From positions 6,616,713 to 6,680,712 of the forward strand of contig OY759222.1 of NCBI GenBank assembly GCA_963662175.1: a stretch of DNA of 64,000 nucleotides, given 5' to 3'. Within the stretch, counting starts at the first letter, position 1, and the number at the start of each line of letters is the position of its first letter. Below are positions 33,774 to 43,500 of this stretch, in pieces. A model generated the notes under the pieces. It ran no database searches and was not told where the DNA came from. It saw nothing but the letters and a program-made list of their open reading frames with translations. Origin of the DNA: Aradus depressus (Eukaryota > Arthropoda > Insecta > Hemiptera > Aradidae). A program made the position numbers and the translations under genes.

Positions 33774-34305
33774 CAACGGTAAATCACCGGATATGTACTT
33801 CCCCAGCAAGAATTAATTGAGTTTTCGCTCTCCCTGCAAAGCCAATCAACCGTTTGGGCTAAAATGCAAAGACTTACATATAGGCTTCTGAATCCTCACA
33901 CCTCTACTTCGGCTGATTCCGCTGAAAATTAATATGTGTCATATTGTTGTATATTGCTTTGAATTTACATATCAAATTTCACGTCAATACATTCAGTACA
34001 ACGGCAGTTATTAGAGTTTTTGTGTTAATCCTCCCCTAAACTCCTCCCTCATCTTTAGCCGACTTGGTTGAAAATAAAGAGGTGTCGTCCTTAGAGGGTT
34101 TTGGATACACATATAAAATTATGTATCAATGAATACATTCTATCGGGAGTTATTGCGTTCAAAGACACATATACAGCAATTTGTTTTTTTTTTTTTTGGG
34201 AATCAGGAGGTCGGAAAACGTGAAATTCTGTTGAAAATTCCGCATCGAATCTTTTGATCGAATACATAATTTCTCTTATACTTTGTATAGCTGAGGAATT
34301 AAAAA
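33774..34305 (-). repeat. DR-2, near full length
   Basis: Reverse-oriented, about 530 bp, uninterrupted. It starts 'caacggtaaatcaccgg', has two core modules ('aaatttcacgtcaatacatt' and the one before 'attctatcgggagttatt') and ends with the head 'gaattctgttgaaaatt...tgaggaatta'. Confidence 0.8.
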
Positions 34306-35233
34306 AGTGTTTTTTTTTTTATACAACCAACTGTTTGGAACCTTCTGACATGTGAACTTCCAGACTGTCACCCGATGAAATAGAAAAATATGACACAACT
34401 TAATAAGACCAAAATTATAGAGCATACATTTTCCCATCGAATGAGATTATTTGAAATTTTTTATGACCCATAAGTTGAAGTGTCGAACAAATTTTAATTA
34501 GGGCGCAATTGTTCCCCTTTGAAGGGACGATTTTCAATTAAATGAAACAAAACGATTGCACTCATCAAAAAGTAAGAATTTCAACCCATATTCATTTTGT
34601 TTTTTATTCCCACATTTGGCTCCCATAAATACTTAACAGGTTAACAGATAAAATTACACTTTTAAAAATCAGAAGTGAAATTTCTATTATTTTCGTTCTG
34701 CTCATGTTTTTGAGGATCACTCAATTTTACTTTTGATAGTTTGAAAAAATCTATTTTAGATGGGAAATTAATTTTGCAAAACAGTTAATGAAGATAATAA
34801 GTTAAGTACAAAGAATATAAAAAAATTGAAATATATAAATACCTCATAAAAGTTGTAACTGGAAAGAAATTTACCTGAAAAAATAAATATATAAGCCAGG
34901 TTAGTATTAAATCAATTTTTATTATCCTAATAAATGATTTTTTTTTCTTTATTTTTGACTTTAGCATTGAGTCATGAGCCACTTCAAAAAACAATTTTAT
35001 ATATGAATGTTCTCTAAAAAGTGAAACTTAAAAATCCACATCTATCTTTTGGAAAAATGAATATAAATTTTCGGAATGGAGATTGGGAAGTCTGAGCAGG
35101 TCCATGTAACTTTGTGATCTTCCGTACCTTATCTATAAATTTGGTCCTTGCTATAAATTTGGTCCTTGCTATAAATTTGATATACTTATACAGAATAATT
35201 AAAATTGTAAATTATATTATGGCTTAAACGTAG
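34306..35233. other. AT-rich spacer with a short 18-bp repeat
   Basis: 'ataaatttggtccttgct' repeats about 2.5 times at 35135-35180. Sequence near 34400 recalls the end of DR-1. Confidence 0.4.
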
Positions 35234-35380
35234 CCAGGGGATGGAGAGGGGTACAGAAAATATAACTTAGTGCAACCAGGGGATGGAGAGGAATACAGAA
35301 AATATAACTTAGTGCAACTAGGGGATGGAGAGGGGTACAGAAAATATAACAGTGCAACTAGGAGATGGAGAAGAGCCTTC
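35234..35380. repeat. 42-bp tandem repeat, about 3.5 copies
   Basis: 'aggggatggagaggggtaca' and 'gaaaatataacttagtgcaa' recur with a 42-bp period (the third unit is shorter). Confidence 0.9.
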
Positions 35381-36363
35381 ACGACTACATCATGTATAAG
35401 TTATTGAACAAAAAATTTTAATTAAAAACTTTATTTTCAAAAGGAAACTGTCCATAAAAGGTTGAAAACTTCATTTCTCTTGAAACATATTTTTCATTTT
35501 TATTTTCATTCATTAGGTACATTGATTTTTTTTTTTTTTTTTTGTCTCAAAGTTAAATTAGGGTTTATTAAATTAATTAATTTTTTAAATATTATTTTTT
35601 ATTTATTTTTATTATATTTATGTTGAGATAATTAGGTTGGATAAACAGGTTAATACAAACTGTGAAGACTTCTTTAAAGAAAGTATCAACAACTCTTTTT
35701 TTTACCCCCCCCCCCCCCCCCCTTAACTATAGGAGAAGTTATGTAATAGATCAAAAATTCGATTTTGAGTTTTCACCGGAATTTCATCTTATATGTATTC
35801 TGTGCATGTAGTTGTGTAAAAGACATTTCCGGAAAAGTTATAAGAAAGCTTTATCTTAATTGTAATTAAATTCATCAATGTATATACTGTATTTATTAAT
35901 ATTATTATTTTTATACTCATATTTTCTAGTATTTATTTATTCATTTTGTATTTTTTTTTTTTTTTTCGTATTATTAATTTTAATGAGTGTGTCAGACTAC
36001 TATTTTGACAACATCTGGCAGAGTGCTTCTCAGAACCTCTCTCTCCCATTATTGCTTGTTTTGAGTAACTAGATTAATATCAGTATGTTTTATGCAACCC
36101 AATATAAAACACCAGGTTTTTTTCAACATAGAATAAGCATTTTTAATTAGTTCTAATTAAAATTTTATACCGGAATGGATGTATTCCATCTATTTATGAC
36201 CTAATTCTACTATTGTAGTGTCTAGAACGCGAATTTTCATATTTGGACAAAAGTTGTGGGTAACAAAATATGGCGTGTCCGCACGTACAACATAATTTGC
36301 CTCACGAATTATTTCCGCTTATTTTTTTCGATTCACTCATAAATATTCATTTCGATCCACATA
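35381..36363. other. AT-rich spacer with a C18 tract and a DR-2 head
   Basis: C18 at 35705-35722 is followed by a DR-2 head ('ggagaagttatgtaatagat', 'gagttttcaccggaatttc') to about 35800. The rest is low complexity. Confidence 0.45.
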
Positions 36364-36376
36364 ATATATCTAAATA

Positions 36377-36708
36377 GGTTAGGTTTTATGACTCATGCCC
36401 GGGCTTTAACTACGAGGTCATATTGCCTACTACCAGAGCGCTCTTTCGTCACTCTGGTGGACACGAGCCCGACTCTACTGTGGGAGTCCTAAATTTTGCC
36501 TACCCTAAATTTTTATTCACCTAGGGCAGGGTTCTTTAACGAGTACCTGTCATCGTACAAGCTCGGGACCATCGCTTAACGTCCCATCAGAAGGACGGCG
36601 TGCTGAAGTTTATTTTACCTCCCAGATAAAATAAACTAAGGGCCTCGGTCGGGTTTCGAACCCACGCTCAAAAGACAAGTACGCATACCACTGAGCTACC
36701 AGCGCCCT
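36377..36708 (-). repeat. SINE-A, full length with 13-bp target duplication
   Basis: Complete reverse-oriented copy of about 330 bp. The exact 13-mer 'atatatctaaata' flanks both sides (36364-36376 and 36709-36721), which is the direct mark of LINE-mediated insertion. In its own orientation the tail reads 'gagtcataaaacctaacc', with no poly(A). A few bases of the B-box region are deleted. Confidence 0.9.
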
Positions 36709-36717
36709 ATATATCTA

Positions 36718-37662
36718 AATAATAGTGCACAATTTTTATAATGTGTTATTTCTTAAATCTAGGCGTTTAGAGACCATCTTAGGACCTGACTTGTCCGTAC
36801 AAGAAGCATTGGACTTTTTATGGTTCGAGGAACAAAAAGAAAACAGCGAAGTGGACGCTTTATAAATAGCTCCTTCTGAACCAGATATTTTGTCAGACGA
36901 GGATTCAGCTGATGAAGATGCTGGTAGAGTTCCTGACAGTCTAAGCAGCCGGCAACTTCGGGCCGATGCTGAAATCAGATTCCATCCAACTTCAGATGAA
37001 GACGTTCATGTGCCTACACTACAAAAAACCTAACGTACCTCCGACCGAAAGAGAAAAAAACTTGGATAAAATGTGATATTCAGCCAAATTTGCGGCCATT
37101 TCAATCATTACACAAAATTCAGGACATGACCAATAAATCTGCTGCTGACTTTCACGAACTATTCTTTGACGATGAAGTAATCGACTTGCTCATATCGAAG
37201 GCTCGCACTGACAAGGCTTGACCGAATGAATCATTTGATTCAAAAAGTCAAAAGTAATAAAAAAAGATGTGTAGGAAAAGTTTGCAAGGACATGAAAAAG
37301 ACTTCAGCTGTCACTACACAGTGCGGAGTGTGTAGTTTTGGATTATGTCTGTCCTATTTCGAAGATTACCACTTTGTAATGAATTTTTTGCTCAATTATT
37401 ATGATCACTCATATGTTTATATTACATTTATTAAAAAAATTAAACACATTTTACCAACCAATTTGTATTTTACTTTAAAACACTTGAGAAAAATTTGGAT
37501 GCCTCAAGTGCCTTGTGTGTCCAAATGGACACGTACCATAAAAGCCATGAAAATGATGCCATATTTTTTACTTATTTTTCCACGGTTATAGAGTTGCATA
37601 CGAATAAAAATCACTGAAAAGTTTGAAATTTTAAAGAAAAAATAAATCTAGGCACTATTGGG
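36718..37662 (+). mobile_element. Second non-autonomous piggyBac derivative
   Basis: The right end is 'ggcactattggg' followed by TTAA (37663-37666), so the terminus reads CCCAATAGTGCC inward. The left end 'taatagtgcac' is a worn partner, next to the SINE-A target site. Between them are two separate pieces of a piggyBac transposase. The end sequences differ from those of the copy at 13794, so this is a different family. Confidence 0.7.
36745..37385 (+). pseudogene. piggyBac transposase remnant, middle deleted
   Basis: The first part is an acidic N-terminus ('DILSDEDSADEDAG') with an early TAA. Later, in another frame, comes 'FHELFFDDEVIDLLISKA', which matches the start of the conserved piggyBac domain. 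After a deletion of the catalytic core, the C-terminal Cys-rich module appears from about 37226 ('NKKRCVGKVC', then 'TQCGVCSFGLCLSYFEDYH'). This arrangement, a CxxC...CxxC...C..CF..YH type zinc-binding tail, is typical of piggyBac transposases. Stops, frameshifts and the missing core make it non-functional. Confidence 0.75.
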
Positions 37663-37669
37663 TTAATTT

Positions 37670-37850
37670 CCAGTTAACTGAGCCGAAATAATTGGAGGGA
37701 AGATTAATAACTGCCGATGTAATAATGTATCGACATAAAATTTAATATGAGGATCCAGAAGTAGATTTTTTCTAGATATGAAAACTTAATTAAGTTGGTG
37801 GTTGGGTACATTAACGGTAATTGACCGACGATGTGTTGATCGCGTCAAAT
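37670..37850 (+). repeat. DR-2 tail half, diverged
   Basis: 'aactgccgatgtaataatgt', 'ataaaatttaatatgaggat' and 'cggtaattgaccgacga'. Confidence 0.6.
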
Positions 37851-38507
37851 TGAAATATAATTTTTAAAAAATAATAATTTTATCGTTCCAAAATAATTGT
37901 TTAAACTGGAAACATAACTTTCCATAATTTAAAAGACAATACAACGAATGAAAAAGGAAAAGCGAGATATTTCATTTAGACTGTTTATTCTCAGTTGAGC
38001 TCATTTTACCATTTTTTGTTCATCCCCATTTTTTGTTCCAACATAAACTGTCTAATTCATTTGTGAAGCTTATTATTAAGACAAATATTCTTAAAAATAC
38101 TACAGTAGAGATAGAGTGTCGATTAACGGAACTAATTGAGAACATAAACAGATCCGATAATCAAAAGTTTATATAATGGAATCTACATTGAAAAGGAATA
38201 AGGAGGAGAAGAAGAAAGTTGTTGGTGGATCAGCGGCAATGTACTTCCCCAGAAAGAATTCTTTAAAAATATTTAATATGTCTTCAAATTTGAGGGGTGC
38301 CCATACAACGAAGTAATCATTGAGGATTGCATTCTCGTACTAAATTAGCACTATTTCTCTAAAATTAAAGCTTTCTTTCTTATGTGGTAAATGTACAGGC
38401 AACTATAATTTTTACGGAAAACAGGATCCACATAAAAAATTTTCTGATAATAAAATTATAAGAGCGAACATTGAGGCTCTGATCACAGAATATAATGACG
38501 TTAGCCA
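37851..38507. other. Spacer with a possible pogo-type end
   Basis: 'acagtagagatagagtgtcg' then 'attaacggaac' at 38103-38129 resembles a pogo/Tigger terminus. A small DR-2 end fragment lies at 38228-38262. Otherwise nothing recognised. Confidence 0.35.
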
Positions 38508-39057
38508 CGCATTGCTGCAGGGAACAGATGTCTATTTGCTGTCCAAAGAATATTATTCCGCACATTAACGTGGAGGGCCAAGCTAATTGTCTATAAAACC
38601 ATTGTCCGTCCAATTGTAACTTACACAGCTGAAACTTGGGCGTTGACAAAAGAAAATTAAGAGACCCTGCTATTGTGGGAACGGAAAATACTTAGAAAGA
38701 TTTATGGACCTGTTTCCGAGAACGGCAGATGACGTCTCCGGAAAAACAGAGAGTTGAGAGACCTCTACGGGGATTCCGATCTGGTATCCGTGATCAAGCA
38801 GGCGAGATTACGTTGGTTGGGCCATGTAGAGAGAATGGAAGGAGGAAGACTCCCTAAACAAGCCCTCTACGGTAGGGCAGGCGGTGCCAGAAGAGGAAGA
38901 CCGAGACTCCGTTGGCTGGACGACGTCGAGGCGGACCTCCGAGTGTTGGGCATCAGAGAATGAAGGGAGAAGGTTTTAGAGACGAATGGAGAAGGATTGT
39001 GACTGAGGGCCGGGTTCTTTCAGGACCGTAGTGCCGCAGGAAGAAGAAGAAGAAGAG
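38508..39057 (+). pseudogene. LINE ORF2 C-terminal fragment with (GAA)n tail
   Basis: Encodes the end of an endonuclease/reverse transcriptase: 'TIVRPIVTYTAETWALTKEN', then 'WERKILRKIYGPV', 'ELRDLYGDSDLVSVIKQARL', 'RWLGHVERM' and 'RPRLRWLDDVEADLRVLGI'. This is the widespread arthropod LINE whose C-terminus carries the RWLGH and RPRLRWLD motifs. Several stops (after KEN, after NGR and near the end) and a frameshift disable it. It finishes in a (GAA)n tract. The 5' boundary 'acgttagccacg' is the same as in the second copy at 58286-58864, although this copy lacks about 13 bp just inside. Confidence 0.85.
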
Positions 39058-39065
39058 CGTTCGAT

Positions 39066-39130
39066 ACTTAGGTCCCTAGGTGTATACAATAACGCTCCCA
39101 ATTTGTCTAAATCTGTCTATGGTTGACTAT
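39066..39130 (+). repeat. LINE-tail fragment
   Basis: Carries 'acttaggtccctagg' followed by 'cgctcccaattt', as in the piece at 51264. Probably the 3' end of the RNase H-bearing LINE. Confidence 0.45.
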
Positions 39131-39305
39131 CATCGTTTCTGGTTGCTGCCTATCTACCGACATTGCTGTCCTAATGTGTTTTTCATATAATTTGTGAAAA
39201 CGCTACTACAAAGCCCAACCTATATTCTATATTTCTTCTTGACTATTTTAGTTAGAACCAAACAGAAACGTATTTTTTTATCTTTACACGGGGTCTAATG
39301 AGCTC

Positions 39306-39343
39306 GGGGGGGGGGGGGGGGGTGAGAGAGAGAGAGAGAGAGG
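39306..39343. repeat. G17 tract followed by (GA)n
   Basis: Seventeen G (39306-39322), then about nine GA pairs. Confidence 0.9.
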
Positions 39344-39482
39344 TCACACGGATAAATGAAAACCAGGGTTAATCGAGACACTTTTCATTTCACGAATTAC
39401 ATATGTGTGTACATTGTCATGTTATAACGTTAACAGGACTTGAAATATAAAGTAATCCTTCTTTTTTTTTTTTTTTTTCGTT

Positions 39483-39690
39483 TTAAAATTTGATATTCCT
39501 TACTTCAGTTCTAATTTTTCTCAAATTCATGACGTCATGGAAGTCAAAATTTGCCTGTTCGCAGAAGTTTAGGAGAACATCAACTGCTTCCATTGCTTGA
39601 CTTGTCTGAATATTTTCTTCTTTAGCGCCAAAACTGTCATCATTGTCACTCTCATCGTCCTCTGAATCAGCCTCGCAAGTTTCTAGGAAC
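39483..39690 (-). pseudogene. pogo/Tigger-type transposase, C-terminal tail
   Basis: The reverse strand reads an acidic stretch ('ADSEDDESDNDDSFG') and then 'QAMEAVDVLLNFCEQANF' and 'VMNLRKIRTEVRNIKF' before a stop. This matches the usual end of Tigger/pogo proteins: an acidic linker, then A...L......LE.......L..LR.I...V. No DDE core is present. Sequences 'taatcgagg' near 39740 and 'gttaatcgagac' near 39365 look like pieces of the element's ends. Confidence 0.6.
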
Positions 39691-39749
39691 CTATACTAAC
39701 TGCTTACACACCACGGTTAATCGCGACCACGATTAATCGAGGTATATAA

Positions 39750-40279
39750 GTACTTTAAAATAAATAGTAGTAAATGAAGAGAACCTACAGTAGAACTAAT
39801 AACAACAATAATTATAATATAAAAAAATAGGATACAATAAATAAAAGAATAAAGGGAGAAATAATAATTACAGATAATACATGAAATTTGTGGAAAATAA
39901 TTAATGTAATAACTCTCAAGAGAGGAGAATAAATAAATAAATAAGTGTAAACCATAAAGTTTTGTATGTAATGAAAAGTTGACATAAGAGATCAATAAGA
40001 AATAATTATAATTATATTTTTTTATATTTCTGATAATAATATATTATACTGTAAGTACAAAGTGAATGTTGAGAGTTAGTCAGGGAAAGAGAGTGTCTTA
40101 CAAACGACTCGAGAATTATCTGTGATTTTGCAGAACAACTTGGCTTCAACGGAGTCCACCCGTAATTTGCATAAACAAACGGCTCGTCCAAGATTCAGCA
40201 GACCTTAGCACTTACCTGAAACTCGCCTCAGAATATTTCTATCAAAAATCCTATTTGAGGAATATCCGAGATGGAATCT
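39750..40279. other. AT-rich spacer
   Basis: No supported feature. Confidence 0.4.
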
Positions 40280-40376
40280 CATTCAAATGATCAAAACGTA
40301 GTTCCCGCTCTACCTGCAAAACCTTTTGTTGAAAATTAATATATGTCTTACTCAGCGAATTCTGAATCATCATACT
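40280..40376 (-). repeat. DR-2 copy, target of the Gypsy insertion
   Basis: Reverse-oriented DR-2 words ('ttcccgctctacctgca', 'ttctgaatcatcatact') lead up to the left LTR. The sequence resumes right of the element as 'atactaaattttgtgtcga', the next DR-2 word. Confidence 0.75.
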
Positions 40377-40516
40377 TGTTGTAAATTAGTTAATATTAAA
40401 ATAATATGTTTTTCTATATTATATAAAATACAATATACTTGTGTTAACATGTGTTCGACAAATATTTGGAAAATAAAGTCAGTTGTTGTTTGGACCTTTT
40501 GTACTATGTTATTACA
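40377..40516 (+). repeat. 5' LTR, 140 bp
   Basis: Begins TGTTG and ends TTACA (TG...CA). Includes a TATA-like box (40420-40429) and AATAAA (40472-40477). Unusually short for a Gypsy LTR. Confidence 0.95.
40420..40429 (+). promoter_or_regulatory. TATA-like box in the 5' LTR
   Basis: 'tatataaaat' lies in mid-LTR, about 50 bp upstream of the AATAAA, the expected U3/R order. Activity is inferred. Confidence 0.5.
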
Positions 40517-40517
40517 T

Positions 40518-40529
40518 TGGCGATCGAGG
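40518..40529 (+). other. Primer-binding site candidate
   Basis: 'tggcgatcgagg' starts one base after the LTR. TGG pairs with the CCA end of a tRNA. The following CGATC would fit an arginine-type tRNA 3' end, but the match fades after about eight bases, so the primer is uncertain. Confidence 0.6.
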
Positions 40530-40552
40530 TTAAAAAAAATTAAAAAATAATA

Positions 40553-43500
40553 ATGCCAAAAACGAAAAAAAACAATAATGGTTTTTCGGAAGCCACCTAT
40601 GCGGAGTTTGGGCAGCAACCGTTCAGAGTGCCACAGTTTGATGGGAATGCCGGTGAAGAGTGGACATACTACAGGCAGAGGTTTCAGATAGCCGTGAGGA
40701 CCAGTAGAGTGACGGACCCGGGGCTACAGAGGGACCTGCTGCTGTCCAGGATGGGACCTGGGCCGTTCAAGATGTTGGTAGACCACTTCCACCCAAACCA
40801 GGTAACCAATCAGAACTTTGGGGCACTCGTAGAGGTGTTAGATCGCTACTATTGCAGGGCCACCGCACCGTTGACTGCAAGGGTACGATTCACCCAACGG
40901 TTCCGGAATGAGGGGGAACCGCTACGAGAATATATAAGTTGCCTTAGGGCAATCGCTGGGGAATGCCATTTCGGAGCGTCATTGGAGGAGCGCCTGCGCG
41001 ACCAACTATTGGTCGGGGCGAATGACGAGATATGGCAGCGCGAACTGTTGAGACTTCACGGATCAGGTGACGCGACATTCTCCCAAGTAGAATCATCTGC
41101 ATTGCTCTTGGAGAGCGTCCAAATCCAACAGAGACAACTAAGTTCGTTTATCCACCGGCATTCGAACAGCGAAGTGTGCCGGGTGGAGAAGTCGGGGCCG
41201 ATTGAGCGCCCAAAGAAGAAGAGAAGGGTATTAAAGCTCGTCAGAGGTACCCACTGTTTGAAATGTGGGGGGAAGTTGCATAAAAGAGGAATTAGTTGTC
41301 CAGCGCATAATCAAAAATGCTATGCATGCGACAAGCTAAATCATTTTTCGAAAGTTTGTCGGGCCATAGGCAATGTCATCATTGTTGAGAACTCAAACGT
41401 TCATAATGTCAATTCAGGCCGTCACAGTCAGTCGGACGGTGACAACACTTCCGTTTCTGAGTATTCCAACGTGGACAACGTAATGTCTACAAGTCCGGGA
41501 TACTCGAAGGTGATGCTCAATGTTCGAGTAGCCGGGGTTCCCATGAGAATGCTATATGATCCGGGTGCGTCAAGGTCCATAATAGGGACAAAAGTCTGGA
41601 GGGACATAGGATCTCCCAAACTGACAAGCAGCCCCAACCTGCTGGCCTACACGGGCCTGTCTGTGAAAACTCTCGGAGAATCGAAGGTTAAGGTTAGTGC
41701 TTTTGGTAAAAGTAAGAAGCTGAACATTGTCGTAATTGAAAAAAATGATATTCCATTATTCGGCCTTGATTGGGTCTTGGCGTTCGGCCTCAAGTTGCCG
41801 CCTGGGGCGCAGGTTTGTACGGTACAAAACAAAGCTTCGGACAAACCAGAGGACAACGTCATTACAGGACTTATAAAAGAATTTTCGAATCTTTTCACAT
41901 CATCTTTAGGTACAATAGCAGGACAGAAAGCTGTTATTCAGATGCGTGACAACAGTAAACCTGTAGTATACCGGGCGAGACCTGTTCCGTTCGCCCTGAA
42001 ATCTGCTGTGGAGGCTGAGCTTAGCAGACTGGTAAATGAAGGGGTTATTGAACCGGTCGATCCGAGCGCAACACCTATCGAATGGGCTTCACCAATCGTA
42101 GTGACGATTAAGCCCAGCGGAGCGGTGCGGATATGTGCAGATTTTAAGGTTAGTATAAATAAGTATATCTACGATGACCCGTATCCATTACCACTGTTTG
42201 AACACCTCATAGCTAAATTGAGAGGGGGTAAACAGTTTACCGTGATCGACCTTCGAGATGCCTACTTTCAAATGGAGGTGGACGAAAAATCACAAAAATT
42301 TCTCGTAATAGCCACTCACAAAGGCTATTTTAGATATAGACGTTTGCCATTCGGAATAAAATTTGCTCCAGCTTTATTCCAGCGCACGATGGACGGTATC
42401 TTGGCAGGAGTGGAAGGAGCAGCATGCTACCTTGATGATATAATCATCACTGGGGATAATCACGATGTTCACCTTAGTAGAGTGAGGGAAGTACTGACGA
42501 GGTTAAGTAAAGCGGGAATCAGGACGCAAACCAGCAAATGTAAATGGTTTCAGGACTCGGTTAGATATTTGGGGCATGTGATCGATGAACATGGCATTCA
42601 TCCGACCAAGGACAACATTGAGGCTATACGAAGGATGCCGTCGCCTTCCAATGTTAAGGAACTCCGCTCCCTCCTGGGCTCTATCAACTATTATAGCAGG
42701 TTTGTGCCGAGTCTTCAAGGCAAATGTGCACCACTTCATAGCCTGCTCAAGAAGGGGATCAGATGGAAATGGTCACAGGAGGACGAGAAAATTGTAGAGG
42801 AGATTAAGCAAGCCCTCACGAGCTCTCCGACCCTAGCCCATTATGACGAAAATCTGCCACTTATAGTATGTACAGATGCAAGTGACACGGGTTTGGGGGC
42901 CGTATTGTTTCACAGGTACCTAGATAACAGTGAAAGACCAATTGCTTTCGCCTCTAGATCGTTAAAGGCCGCCGAAAAAAGATACAGCGCTTTAGATAAG
43001 GAAGCCCTAGGTATTATTTTTGCCGTTAAAAATTTTCACCAATATCTCTTTGGCCGACATTTTCATCTCAGAACAGATCACAAACCCTTAATTCGACTAT
43101 TTGGGGAGCATCAAGAAGTGCCTAAGCTAGCAGCGAACCGTCTTACTCGATGGGCTCTAATACTGGGTGCATATGACTACGAGATAGTCTATAACAGTGG
43201 ATTGAGGAATGCGCCGGCAGATGCATTATCTCGACTTCCTTTAGCAACAAGTGAATGTTCAAGTGAAGAAAACATCGGATCGGCTAAGCGGGGTCATCTG
43301 TTGCAGTTGAAAGTCGATGAACTGCCCATTTCGAAGAAAAGCTTAAGTCTGCAATCAAGAAAGGACCCTGTGCTCATGCGGGTTATGGACTATGTAACGA
43401 GGGGATGGCCTGAACGTAAGGCCGATGTACCATCCCAATTGTTTACATTTTCTGAAAAACGTACAGAAATTTCGTTTGAAGAAAATATTTTGCTTTGGAT

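Noticed and set aside
37226..37591. Stand-alone 121-residue zinc-binding protein
   Set aside because: It is the C-terminal tail of a piggyBac transposase inside an element with TTAA at its end.
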